Shown piece by piece: positions 14,201-24,958 of a DNA stretch of 64,000 nucleotides. The notes under the pieces were generated by a model. The model was not told the origin of the DNA, did not search any database, and was given only the letters and a program-made list of their open reading frames with translations. A program made the translations under genes and the position numbers. Source of the stretch: Mactra quadrangularis (taxonomy: Eukaryota > Mollusca > Bivalvia > Venerida > Mactridae); assembly GCA_025267735.1 (NCBI GenBank), contig CM046301.1, positions 10,991,190 through 11,055,189 on the forward strand. Direction: 5' to 3'. Numbering within the stretch: position 1 is the first letter of the stretch; every line of letters starts with the position of its first letter.

Positions 14201-17200
14201 TAGTGTAATCATAATAATTCTGATCAGACTGCTGTCTTTAGAATAAATCCATAATGTTATGATTTTACTTGTCAATAACAGTCAATTAAGTCCATTCCTT
14301 TTTCCTGAATATTCATCTTCCATGCTTCCCAAATAAATAGTTGTTCATACTTAAGCATAGGTGCACCACTGTATGACTGAAAAATGTCCTTCGAGTTCTA
14401 GGCCTCACTGTTGAAAGTGACGGAAAAGACCTACTGCCATGTTATGACTAAAAAATACAAAAACTGCATAAAGAACTAGAAAATTAAAAAGTGAGGTTTT
14501 AAGTCTGATTCCATTTACATGTTCAGTCGACTTAATATTTGTTGAATGATAACACCTGATCATTGAAAGGGCTTTCATGACCTTCTCAGTACCCATTTAC
14601 ACTTGGGTGAAGAGAAACAACTGTTGGTAAATTTCTCAAGGAAACTAGCAGTGCCCTTAGTGGGGTTCAAACCCAGGTCCTCACGATCACAAAGCATGCA
14701 TTCTACTTCTTGAAAACTGCTCATACATGACATTAAATAATCAATTTTCTACTTCTAGGTGATAAATTAAAAGTGCTAACTCTATTAGTTGATCAATTTT
14801 TGACATACGCTGCAACTAGAGATCTTATAGAGGATAATTATGATAAACTAAGACAACTCAGGAATGATCTTAAACAATTACAATGGGGTGAACAGAAAAG
14901 AGAAAGAGAGGATGCTGCTAATAAGTAAGTTTTTGTCGTTCTTTTGTTATATTCAAGTATGCTTGAGCTTGTTATGTTCCTCAGATGCTGTGGATTATTT
15001 TTCGGGATTTTTTGTTTCAGCTACGGTCTGCAAAATTTTCAATAGTTGTATGATATTTCTCAGATTTGTGTCATATTTGATTATGAAACAGAACATAATT
15101 TTGGGGAGTCTGAATGTTTCTTAGAAAAAAAAACACCACAGCACAGCTCTATACAGATGTAATAACAACTTCTTTAGCAACTCAAGTCTGACACTGTTCA
15201 ACCATTTAGCTAGTGCAGTTATATCAGTACATTTCAGAACAGTACCTAACTATTGACTGTTGTAATATTTATAATAAATATTACAACAGTCAATAGTATT
15301 TTTATTTGACAATTTCAGGTATCGTGCAAGAGTTGAAGAAAAACAAAAAGAAAGAGATATAATGGAGAAAAGAAGGATAATAAAGCTAAAGAGAAGAGAG
15401 GAATTCCTAAAAAGAGAGGAAGCAACTAAGTATGTTTTTGCATCAAAATTAACTTCAGTTTTTATTAGCATGTCTGAATCACGAAGGACCTCCATCAGGT
15501 TCCTCAAAGCATTATTTTGTTTAGAAATATTTTGCCCTCTTTCTGGTTCCTGTGTTTAAGCTCTTACTCTGCCTTGCTGTAAGTGTTTATCTTTTATACA
15601 GTTTGCCTCATCTCTGTCTGTTCTCAATGTGCAAAAGACTTTAAAATAGATATAAACAGTAACAACTTAATTGCATAGTTTAGTTGCAATTTGTTTGTGT
15701 GCTTATTTTGATAATTGGCAAGGTTTTGTTAAGGTAAAACAATCACATTTGACCAAATAATTTGGTTTATAAGTCTAATTGAAAAACTATTGGTTGATTT
15801 ATCAATCCTTAAACATATTGTTAAGTATTTCTGTCTTTCTATTTTCAGAAATGCTGTTGAACCTGGTCAGGATATCGTAGATCTAGTGAATGAAATAGAG
15901 GTACTATAATAAGTCTTATATAAGTATTGTAATGTTACTTTATTTATATGCAAAAGAAATAAATCAATCCTGTTGTTTTTATTAGCCAAATTTTTCAACG
16001 AAAAATTTCAGCTTATAGTTTGGCAAAACCCGGGCTGGCCGGTGGTCGGGCATCCGGTGTCGTTAACAATTGCGTTAAAGTTTTACTTTACCATATATTT
16101 CTGCTTTTTATTGTCAGATCTTTATGAAACTTCATACAATGATAACATACCATGTGATGAACAGAATTAAAAAGTAACCACAACTCTACCTGGCTTTATT
16201 ATGGATTATTTCCCTTTGTAATTTATGCATTGAAGTTTTTAAATCCGGCTTTAATGTGGTTCCCACATTACATTTCTTGTTTGTGCATATTTTCATTGTT
16301 AAAAGTTAAAAATTTTGTTTGTAGTTAAATGGAAAATGTTTTACTGGTCACCACAAAAATTGAGTAAGTTATGACAAATTTGACAATAATGCTTAAAATT
16401 CAATTTCTTTTGTATTTTTTGCTTCCAGACAATGGAGCAAGAACTTGTAGAGTTAGAAGCTAGTCTGCCTTCACAAGAAGAAAGAGATAAATTGAGAACA
16501 GAGGAAGATGACGCCGAGTCTGATAAAAAAGCTGAATTTAATTCTAGAGAACGTGAATTTATTGATGATCTGTTACACTTACAACATGGTAACGCTGTGT
16601 ATCCTATAGGACGTGATAGGTTATATAGGAGATACTGGATGTTCAAATCTGTGCCTGGAATTTATGTTGAAAATGACGATGAATTTGTGCCTGACGAAGC
16701 TCTTGAAACCTTTCCTCAGAACCCTAATGGAAGTATTTTTGACTTAAATAGTCCATTTGTAATACCTCCAAAACTTACTGTGTCAAAGCCTGAACCTTCA
16801 CCACTATCCTCCCCTGTGGTCTCACAGGAGAATAAGGATGGTAGTGACAAGGAAAATGACTCAATGAATGCCTCAGGTTTAAATCAAAGTACTGAAGGTA
16901 ATACTTTAAATACTTCAACAAATGAGGCTCCAGTGCTTAATGGAAATAGTGAAAAGTTATCTCAGAATTCAGAACAAACTAAAGTAAATGGCGGTGATGC
17001 TATTGTCATTAGTGATGATGAAGACTCTAATAAGCCTCCTTCACTTGATCTTGAAATGAAAACTGAGTCTCCTGTATGTTTAGAAACGGAGGCAATTCTT
17101 CAAATCAAGAAAATTAAGGACAGTAATTGCAAATGGGCATTTTTTAGTTCCAAGGAAGACATTGAAAACTTGATTAAATCTTTAAATGGACGTGGATTTC

Positions 17201-20200
17201 GTGAGAGGGCCTTAAGACAGGCACTTAATGAACATAAAGTGAAAATACTGGAAATGGTAAATAAAGCTCCAATGGATTTGATAAACATTCCTGTGGAAGG
17301 TAAAGATGATGAGTCTAATGAAGTCTCTGAGAATGGTTCCAAACTTATGACAATGGAATGGAAGAGAGGACGTAGGAATGTTCGAGGAATGATGCAAAAT
17401 GATTCTGCTCATGAAGGCCTGGAACTTAATCTTAGAGAAATGATCTTAGATTTAGAAGAAAGAATTCATGTTGGAACATTAGGATATGTCAGGGTATGTT
17501 GATTGTATGAACTATAACATATTTATTACATATTTATTTGAAATGTCAATAGTGATGGGGTGAAAATTATTGAAAGTATTTTGACTTCGATTTATTTGTT
17601 AAAATTGCTGTTAGGCAGTGGCTTAATCAATTGAAAATTGGTTATAAATTTATTATATTTTACATTCGCTATAATAAGTAATATTTCTGGTCTGATGCAT
17701 GAATTATTCTATTTTAGTCAATTACTGGTTGCCATTATAACCAAATTAATGTAAAATGGGAGAAAATGCCTATTAAGTGAATAGATGGATTAATTCTGTC
17801 CTAAAGGTTGTTTTCAATTTCATTTTCAATTCAAACCATAAGAAATTTGATCTGCATTGCATTAAGATGCATTTTCTTACTGAATATTATAAGATATTGA
17901 CCTCTTTAGTTAAATGAAATATCAATGTATATTTTAGGTTAAAGATAGATCTAGTTGGAGAGATGCCATAGAAAATGGTGGATATGAACCTTGTACTGAT
18001 GATATTCTATTTAAGAAAGAAAAGAAAGAAGAAATGTAGGTTTATTCTAAATATTATATATATATAAAGAAACTTGCACAGTGTCAACTTCTTTTTCTTC
18101 ACAATTATTTTTAGCATGTATTTTGATATGGTTATGAAATGATCGTTCCAGAACTCGGGCATGCAGGTAGAAAAAATGCCAGGGTGCATCACAAAATCTC
18201 AAATTTTGGAAGCTAGTTGGTTCAAAAAGATCCAATATTGAAAAATGGTTTACGTCAAATATGATGACCACAGTTATTATTAATATTTTCATTAATAATA
18301 GTAATATTTTATTTTATAAATTTGGCTCAGTTGGGTGTACAGTTCAGTTTTAGTAGTTCAAATCATATAAACATCAACTAAGTTTCCAAATTGTAAGCTG
18401 AGAAGTACTATTTCATTTGATTAATGAAAGCTAATCTTAATAGTTAAATATTGACTATGGGTCAGTATTATTTCATATGACTTCTAATCTGAATGTTTTA
18501 ACATTATAGTACTGATGATGATATGGACACATCTACTGAAGAAGAAAACTACACAATGGCTATAGCTAAAGATATGGCTAAAGCTTTAGTACAGATAGCT
18601 AGAGGAATTGAATCAAAATATCTTCAACCTCCACTTGGTATGTATGATGAAATGTGTTTCTTCTTGTAACTAACTTTTTTCTTTTACTGCACATTGTGGC
18701 TGAGGCAGACCAAAGCTAACCTGGATGACCTGATTAAAACTGATTGACTGGCACTCAAAATGTATGGCACCAACCCTCATGACTGCCAGTCATGGGAAGG
18801 AAGACTATGCAGCTGATGAGACAAACAGGCCTCACCCTTGCCAAAGCACTGTGTACTTAAATGATATGCTGTATAAAGAAAAAATAATTTTCTTTGAGCA
18901 GAATATCATTTAAGTTCACAGGTTTTTTGGGACTGTTGTATTTTTGCCATTTCTGAACCTGTCATTCAAGTTACAGAAATTATATTTGAGGAAATGTCAG
19001 GAATTAAACCATCAGTTTCCCATTAATTTGAGAACACTAAAAAATACATACAGTCATCCTTCAGTTTAGAAAATTTTAACTTTTACCATTAAGTTATTTC
19101 TTATGGTCCAGCTAGTTAAAAATTTTACTCATAATTGGACAAGTGCTTATAAAACTTCAGGTGAAGACTGTTGATGCATTTAATAATGTTCCAATGACTT
19201 AACTTTTTATGTTAAACTTGATCCTTCATTTATTTTATGAGTAAATGAGTTCTGATGACCAATAGCTTGTTTGATTTAATCATTGTTATATTCTAGGTGA
19301 TGATGATAAAACAAAATCAGGGAAACAAAAGAAAGATGACAAAAAAGATGAATCCAAGAAAAAGAAGAAAGATGATGATGACAGTGATGGTTAGTAACTT
19401 TAACATCTTAGGTTTACAGTCATTGTCCAGTGGTTGATCTACTTAACTTAGAATCCAGTTATTGGAGTTCCAAGTTTTAGCTAGATTTTTCTACGAAAAA
19501 AATTCAGCTTAAAGTTTGGCGAAATCGGGGTGGGCAGGCGAGCGGGCGTCCAACAATTGCATTAAAGTTTTTATTTATTATATGTTTCTGCCATTTATTG
19601 TCAGATCTTTATGAAACTTCATGCAATGATAAAATACCATTGATAAACAGAATTAGAAAGGAACCACAACTCTACCTGGCTTTATTATGGATTATTCCCC
19701 TTAATAATTTTTGTGTTAAAGTTTCTAATATGTAGGATATCTTTGTCATTTATGGTCAGATCTTGATGAAAATCTGGCTTAAATGTGGTTTCCACATAAC
19801 ATTTCTTGTCAACTTTTGCAACATCAGTTGCTGTCACAGTCTAGTGATTAACCTACTTAGTTTTGAATCCAGAGATTTGGGTTCAATTTTAAGCTATGGC
19901 AAATAAATTTGCAGTCAGGGTCCATGAAATAGCCAACTCATAGTCAAACCAAGCGAACTACATTTCAATTTTGCAGTTGTTGCAACTTCATTTGCAGAAT
20001 GGATAGCACACCTACTTTTATATCCAGCCCCAGCATTTGATTTCTGACTGTGGCAGGTCATGCACTTAAGTGGGAAGGCTGTTGTAAATGTGTAAAATAT
20101 TAAAGTGTGGATATCCATTTTATTCACATTTGAACGGGATTGCCATAAATTTCAAGTGATTGTACTTTGAGCTATTGCAACTGATCAGTCATTATTTGTA

Positions 20201-23200
20201 TTAAGCTTTGTTTGTGGGTTACTAGGGGACATTAATGTGACTTTAAGCTATCTAAGCAAATTGAATAGTCATGTTTTGAGTCATCATGTATGTACTGCAC
20301 TGCTTCAAAACTTAAATTAATTATAATCAATGATGTTATATTTATAGATGAAGTGCCAGTGGAAACAAAGGCTCCACAAAGATCTCTAATAGAACGTTGG
20401 GAAGATTCATGTTTATTAAGTACAAGTCTAGCTCAAGTTTTCCTTCATTTTACAACACTAGAGAAATCTGTGACCTGGTCAAAGTCTATACTTCATACAC
20501 GATGTAAAATATGTCGTAGAAAGTGTGATCCAGATAAAATACTTCTATGTGATCTATGTGACAGAGGACATCATATGTATTGTCTTAAACCACCTATAAA
20601 GGTAACATTTCTTTGCATATACAACTGTGGAAGTTGTTCACTTTTTTTAGCATTATCAATTTGAGTAGTTAATTCTGCAACTTAGAAGAAACATTCATAT
20701 CAACAGGCCCTTTCCCTTCTGAAATTACTTTGAAATTATGTCTTCCCCCAAATTTGGAGTTCATGAAATTTTTCCCCACTCTATGACCTTGTGATAAAAT
20801 TTCTCCATATGTTCTTTATGAAGTATGGCTCCAAAATACTGAAAAAGCCCTAAAATTAATTTGATAAATTCTATGGTTGATGCTGTATTTTGATTGACAA
20901 ATTTCTCATAATTTAATGATTGGCCCCTTCCCCATATATCCCCCAATACTGAAAAAAGCCTTAAAATGAATCGATAAATCCTAAGATTGATAGTTTCTTT
21001 GTACTATTATTTGATTTGAAAATAATATTGATAATCAAGTGACTGTCCTACTATGTTTCAGCACATACCTCAAGGTGAATGGTTCTGTCCAGATTGTAAA
21101 CCTAAAGATGTCAAGAGAAGTCCTCGTAAAGGTAGAAGACGTACATTTAGTGAACATGTATCAGATGAGGAGGAGGAACAAGAGGAAACAGCTGATAGGT
21201 TAGTGTCTCTTGAATTTAACACAATTATTATGAGTTTTTACAAGCAACATTAAAAAACCATAGATGTTTTGATGTTCAAAATAACACTTTATTTGTATAA
21301 AAGAGAGAAAAAGTGTCAACTTCTGTATTACTGTATGACAAGTGCTGCATGAACCAGTATATTAAATATCTGTCAATATGTCATATGCTACATATCTGAG
21401 ATAGGAGTAATCAAATTTTTACTTTTTGCATGATATGTATCAAATATTTATACCTAAAAATGCCTTGAAAGTACAAATTCATCCTTAAATAACCTTGAAA
21501 AGTTCTTGAATTTCAGTGTATTATTTTTTTATGAACCATGTTAAAACTTACTTTTGTTATATTTTCAAAGTGATGAAGAGGAGGTTGAAGATGAAGCAAG
21601 TTCAGATGATGATGATAGTATGTGTTCTGTATGTAATAAATCTGGTGCACCTGTTAGTTGTGATAATTGTCCATTATTATATCACCTTACTTGTGCTGTA
21701 CCACCTTTAAAGAAAGTACCTAAACGTAAATGGCTATGTCAGATTTGTACTGGTACAGATACTAAAGCTGGTAAAATCAAAATGAATCTAGGCAAAGGTT
21801 AGTGGTATCTGTTTTCTTTTTTGTTATGATCTGTATTGTCTTTCTGTCTGTCCACCCCTTAGCAGTTATAATTTAGTTACTAATGAAGGGTTTTTACTTT
21901 ACAAACATCTTACTAAGCTCAAAGGTTAAGATTACTCCTGGGGTGATTGTCATTTATGATAGCTAGCTCATACTTTAGCTCATGATGTTTAGGCTCAAGG
22001 CACTCTTGTCTACTTTAGTGTTTAATGTTGCTTTACAACATTTGTTGTCAATAAGATCATTTTTTTCTCAACTTCATTTCAACTCTGTTTTACCTTGCTT
22101 TTCAAGGAGGTTTCAACTTCTACAAATTTGAATTATTTTTGATGTTTTTGTCAAATATTCAGATTTAGTTATAACTTATTTTACTATGAAATAAAGCATT
22201 CTAGAAAATACTTAATATTATGTAGACTTTCTTGATTCTTAAGAATTAATATTTCATAATTTTGAGTACTTTATTGTTTTCCAGGTCGAAAAAAGAAGAA
22301 CACATCTTTGAAAAATACTCCAAACTCTAGTAGACAGTCTTCCAGGAAAAATAGTCCAAGGGAAAGTCCTGTGACTGTAACAAAACTTGGTAGGAAACGC
22401 AAACGTGAAGATTCACCAGTTGTTGAAGAGAAACCTAAGATGAGACGTAATGCTAAATCTGCTTCAAAATTATCTCTGGATGTTAATAGCAAAGGTACAA
22501 ACCTCTATTGCTTTTAGTATATTTAGTGATTGCTTCAATTTTTTGTTGATATTGTTTATTTCTCATAGATCTTTGCTATGAGAATGGCCTTCAGCAATGG
22601 CATTTTCATGTATCTAGTATTTCAATAGAATAAGCGTCAAGATGAAGTTAATTTGTTAAGAATTTAACATTGTTTTGAATGCTTTTATAAATAGATCTTT
22701 GTTTATTTAATTTGTTCAAAATTAAGATGATGACTGTTATTTTACTTTGAATCTATAATAAGATCTTTAATTGTTAATCTTACACTACCGTAATCATTAT
22801 TAAATTGCTACATATCGTTTTTCCAAACAGTTATCTAATTGGTCGTTGCACCTAAGTTGTTTTGTAATATTTCCTGAATGAAGTGACTTTTTAAATATAA
22901 CTAATCAATATTTCAGATGATGTTAAACACTATGTTAGTAGTTCTCGTGGTAATTCTAAAGTTCAACAATTAAAAATGTTAGAAGAAGTTGTTCTTGGTT
23001 TAATGGAGGAAGATGAAGCCTGGCCATTCTTGAGACCAGTAAACAAGAAAGATGTAAGTATTGTTTATTAGCATGTAGATAAAGTTCTGATAGTGTAGTC
23101 ATTTTACGAGTGAAGAATTTAAAACTATTAGTTAAAAGAATTTATTAAATGTTAAAATCATCTGTCAGTGTCTGTAATACTGCTAAGAAAATAAATTCAA

Positions 23201-23907
23201 AATATTTAAGCAAGGCCTGACCTACAGATTGTGACAATGATAAAATTTAAGGCATAATAGCCCACTAGAAGCATCCATACCGTTACATGTAGTATGCATG
23301 ATCTGTTTATCTTTAATGATTTCTTTTGTAAGGGCATTTTTTTCAGTGTGTGGGAATGGAGCATGGTCTTGCTTAAAATCTTTTTAAGTAGAACATATGG
23401 GGACATTTTAATGCAATGTCATTGATAGGAAAATGAAAAATCAAATTTTAAATCCAATTTTGGGGAAACGGCATGATTTTAAATGAATTTCAGAAGGGGG
23501 ATTTACAAATGACCCCTGTTATATAATGGAAAAAGCCTTGTTTGTACAAGAATTTTTGTGGATACTGTATTTATCATTTCTGCTGATTATGTCTTACAAA
23601 TGTTAGTTACAACTTCACATTTTAATTTATTTAATTTCAGGCTCCTGATTATTATGAAATCATCAAAAAGCCAATGGATTTCCAGACGATAAAGAATAAA
23701 ATAAATAAATTCAATTATACCGACCCAGCAGAGCTTGTACAAGATGTTCGACAGATATTTACTAATTGTATTGAATACAATAAAAGAACCACTCAGGAAT
23801 TTAAAGCTGGAGCAGGCATGTCTAAATTGTTTGAGAAAAGATTGAAAAATCTGGAGGAATCGGCTTCTGCAAATGGCCCTGCTGGTAAACGTGCCAGAAC
23901 CAAATAA
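3937..23907 (+). CDS. BAZ1A: Bromodomain adjacent to zinc finger protein 1A (ACF1), complete CDS
   Basis: Large subunit of ISWI remodelling complexes (ACF/CHRAC), which space nucleosomes in the nucleus. Coding exons: 3937-4049, 4980-5255, 8373-8498, 8917-9018, 9650-9737, 10078-10240, 10859-11040, 11522-11617, 12030-12168, 12572-12715, 13305-13400, 13923-14147, 14759-14924, 15319-15429, 15849-15900, 16429-17493, 17938-18035, 18510-18637, 19297-19389, 20348-20601, 21062-21198, 21571-21797, 22285-22494, 22917-23053, 23641-23907. They total 4695 nt (1564 codons plus stop), every junction keeps frame, and the length is close to human BAZ1A as I recall it. Domain order: WAC (about 20-125), charged coiled coil, DDT (about 390-455), WHIM1 (about 510-560), WHIM2 (about 750-1065), PHD1 (about 1206-1251), PHD2 (about 1302-1344), bromodomain (about 1466-1545). 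The start MPLLRKSPFHREKPP matches the ACF1 N-terminus, not BAZ1B. Two PHD fingers differ from the single one of the human protein. Confidence 0.96.
4488..4653. repeat. Copy of CAGTCATCGCCTTAA-ended palindromic family
   Basis: In BAZ1A intron 1. It starts CAGTGTGATTGCCTTAA and ends TTAAGGTGATGACTG, imperfect inverted ends of the family described at 48998-49261. Confidence 0.6.
5369..8043. mobile_element. 2.7-kb CAGGCCTTTTTTTC-ended DNA element, non-autonomous
   Basis: Ends are CAGGCCTTTTTTTCC on the left and GAAAAAAAGGCCTG on the right, flanked by the same 5-mer GATGT (5364-5368 and 8044-8048). It fills most of BAZ1A intron 2. The first 60 bases resemble the element at 34577-34949 (CTTCTTT, GCCGxTAAA, CTTCCCCAA). 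No transposase-like frame is visible. It holds the perfect palindrome at 6646-6725. The end sequence resembles hAT, but the duplication is 5 bp rather than 8. Confidence 0.6.
6646..6725. repeat. Perfect 80-bp palindrome
   Basis: Two 40-bp arms are exact reverse complements with no spacer (outer end CACAGGGATTCCTAGCGATA, centre AATATATATT at 6681-6690). It could extrude as a cruciform. It lies in BAZ1A intron 2 inside a larger DNA element. Possibly the product of a foldback element, or an assembly or cloning artefact. Confidence 0.95.
8373..11617 (+). other. BAZ1A: BAZ1A coding exons 3-8: linker and charged coiled coil
   Basis: Six exons (listed under the gene). The first carry a Ser/Pro-rich linker and the segment TREKCKLFLKQSCENEDGAW, the counterpart of the human SRDKLKLFLKQHCE region. 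Exons 7-8 (10859-11617) encode a Lys/Glu-rich helix starting MTLEEMKALREQERIQ and ending WREWSRHRDDLECDDLK, which leads directly into the DDT domain. Confidence 0.9.
9170..9311. repeat. Copy of CATGGGTGAAAGTT-ended family
   Basis: In BAZ1A intron 4. It begins TTGGGTGAAAGTTCTCAGTA and ends CAACTTTCTCCCATG, with the internal phrase TTTCAGTATTTTTAGAATAA typical of the family. Confidence 0.65.
12030..12715 (+). other. BAZ1A: BAZ1A coding exons 9-10: DDT domain
   Basis: Exons 12030-12168 and 12572-12715. The sequence runs VLPEPTPINCRIPVDNFGDA, then VEFVNCFNSIFDLKASFPKG. The second exon ends the domain with LLLMMLTAIFSLQ and a long Glu run. DDT in this family contacts ISWI. The Glu run at the exon end parallels the acidic EEEEEVAKE stretch of human BAZ1A. 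Confidence 0.94.
13305..14924 (+). other. BAZ1A: BAZ1A coding exons 11-13: WHIM1 region
   Basis: Exons 13305-13400, 13923-14147 and 14759-14924. Recognisable motifs are DNFTLTEILRLHILGSGAQ, then AKFRYQQRGGYMPIDDA and LTLLVDQFLTYAATRDLIED, all aligning by eye with human BAZ1A. A coiled-coil stretch follows. Confidence 0.94.
13504..13646. repeat. Copy of CATGGGTGAAAGTT-ended family
   Basis: In BAZ1A intron 11. The right end is ACTTTAAATCTACCCATG. Internal phrases GTATTAATACT and GAAATCTGTCTATTTCA are shared with the copies at 29323 and 55050. The left end is degraded. Confidence 0.6.
15249..15297. repeat. Perfect 23-bp inverted repeat beside a splice acceptor
   Basis: Arms 15249-15271 and 15275-15297 are exact reverse complements (outer end ACTATTGACTGTTGT) with a 3-nt loop TAA. 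The hairpin ends 21 nt before the first base of BAZ1A exon 14 (15319), so it covers the likely branch-point region. Confidence 0.95.
15319..18637 (+). other. BAZ1A: BAZ1A coding exons 14-18: coiled coil, WHIM2 and acidic linker
   Basis: Exon 16 (16429-17493, 1065 nt) is by far the largest. It begins in a Glu-rich helix, carries the WHIM2 signature IGRDRLYRRYWMFKSVPGIY, then a Ser/Asn/Pro-rich low-complexity insert, a second conserved block ALRQALNEHKVKILEM, and LREMILDLEERIHVGTLGYV at its end. Exon 17 continues with RSSWRDAIENGGYEPC. Exon 18 is Asp/Glu-rich, then MAKALVQIARGIESKYLQPP, corresponding to human LAMALFQIEQGIERRFLKAP. Confidence 0.93.
16000..16285 (+). repeat. Dispersed repeat, copy 1 (pair with 19490-19825)
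   Basis: In BAZ1A intron 15. Shares long near-identical stretches with intron 19, for example TTGTCAGATCTTTATGAAAC and CACAACTCTACCTGGCTTTA. Internally it has a GC-rich GGGCTGGCCGG block. No coding capacity; class unknown. Confidence 0.7.
19490..19825 (+). repeat. Dispersed repeat, copy 2
   Basis: Same orientation as the copy at 16000-16285 and slightly longer. It contains a second TGGTCAGATCTTGATGAAA phrase that repeats the first, so the full-length element may have an internal repeat. Confidence 0.7.
20348..21198 (+). other. BAZ1A: BAZ1A coding exons 20-21: PHD finger 1
   Basis: Exon 20 carries RSLIERWEDSCLLSTSLAQV and the first part of a Cys4-His-Cys3 finger: CKIC, then LLCDLCDRGHHMYC. 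Exon 21 finishes it with GEWFCPDC. All eight zinc ligands are present. It matches the single PHD of human BAZ1A (CKICRKKGDAENMVLCDGCD). A basic, then acidic, linker follows. Confidence 0.95.
20700..20985. repeat. Possible TTCCCC/GGGGAA-rich element fragment
   Basis: In BAZ1A intron 20. Two related blocks contain CAATACTGAAAAA(A)GCC and CCCCTTCCCC, reminiscent of the elements at 34577 and 35930. The ends are not clear. Confidence 0.3.
21571..21797 (+). other. BAZ1A: BAZ1A coding exon 22: PHD finger 2
   Basis: A second complete Cys4-His-Cys3 finger lies in one exon: CSVC, SCDNCPLLYHLTC, then KRKWLCQIC. The ligand spacing is intact. Human BAZ1A has no finger here, while Drosophila Acf1 is known to have two PHD fingers. 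Confidence 0.92.
22917..23907 (+). other. BAZ1A: BAZ1A coding exons 24-25: bromodomain and C-terminus
   Basis: Exon 24 ends EDEAWPFLRPVNKKD. Exon 25 continues APDYYEIIKKPMDFQTIKNK, FTNCIEYNKR and KLFEKRL. The Asn of EYN is the usual acetyl-lysine contact. The protein ends GKRARTK before the TAA at 23905-23907, similar to the AAKKSRI end of the human protein. Confidence 0.95.
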
Positions 23908-24338
23908 TCATGACTCAGTACAACGAAAAATGATTTTTATTACTTACAAATAAATGAACATGTCAAATTATAACTGTTACCAAATGGTTGTATGTAGATA
24001 TTGTATAATAAAATGGAATGGACATCACATCTGGATGAATACAAGACAGTTTGAACATTAAGTCACTGTCAGATTTTTGCTTCTTATTTATTTTCTTGCA
24101 GTATTTGTTTCCATGAAAATTTCATGCAATTAATATTTAATTCCATTTCCATGTTGTTTTGTTATTCATCTTTATTTTGTTTCAAAGTTGTTTTAAGAGT
24201 GTGAGCTGTTTACATCATATATATTTGATCCTTTCATTTCTTTATGTTCCATTTTTACATTAATCAAATTTTGTTTCTACAGAAATCAGGTGCCTAATTT
24301 ATTACATATTCTTTGTCATATCAATTAAGTGTTGTTTT

Positions 24339-24344
24339 AATAAA
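24339..24344 (+). terminator. BAZ1A: Candidate BAZ1A polyadenylation signal
   Basis: AATAAA about 430 nt after the stop codon, one of three candidates (others at 23949 and 24007). Which is used cannot be told from sequence alone. Confidence 0.4.
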
Positions 24345-24526
24345 ATATTTATGCAAGATTATGCTCTGATGATCACATTCTAGTATTAGAAGTACAATTT
24401 GTTTAGAACTATTAACTAAAAGGCTAAAAGGATGGCTTATTTCACTTATGCAGTCATCACCTTAACCCACCAGCCCCTAGCTTGGGATTATTAAAAAATT
24501 GATTCTGCTAGTGAAAATTATCTCAC

Positions 24527-24795
24527 TAATACCCCAGTGGTGCTTTTCACAAAAATACTTACGAAAAAAATATTTGTAAGTCAGTTTCATATAATAAGCA
24601 CTTCAAGGTAAGACGGATAATAAGCGTAACTATGATACGATATTTAAAAGGTATACACAATTCTACACAGTTTGTATAATATTTAGAATTGATAAGTAAA
24701 AAAATAAAAAATGAGCATATTATTAACGTTCCTTGCTTTTTACTTGCGAAGATTTTTTGTTTAGAACTTTTTTGTGAAAAGCACCACAGGTATTA
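24527..24795. mobile_element. GTGGTGCTTTTCAC-ended foldback element
   Basis: Left end TAATACCCCAGTGGTGCTTT and the reverse complement of the right end TAATACCTGTGGTGCTTTTC match closely, with identical GTGGTGCTTTTCACAAAAA. It lies directly beside a copy of the CAGTCATCGCC family. No coding capacity. Confidence 0.65.
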
Positions 24796-24958
24796 CAGTT
24801 GTGGCTTTAATCTTCCAGCTTGAAGCCTTGAACTAGTTGATGTTTGATTTTGGCTAGTTAAAATTATTTCATATAGTTGAGCTAGTTTTTTGCTGTTTAC
24901 TATATAACAAATCTGGCTAGTGATTATGCAAATTTAAGGCTATGACTGGCATTGTCAT
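24796..24958. repeat. Copy of CAGTCATCGCCTTAA-ended palindromic family
   Basis: Starts CAGTTGTGGCTTTAA and ends TTTAAGGCTATGACTG. A truncated second copy (CAGTCATCACCTTAACCCAC) begins at 24451, on the other side of the foldback element. Confidence 0.6.
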
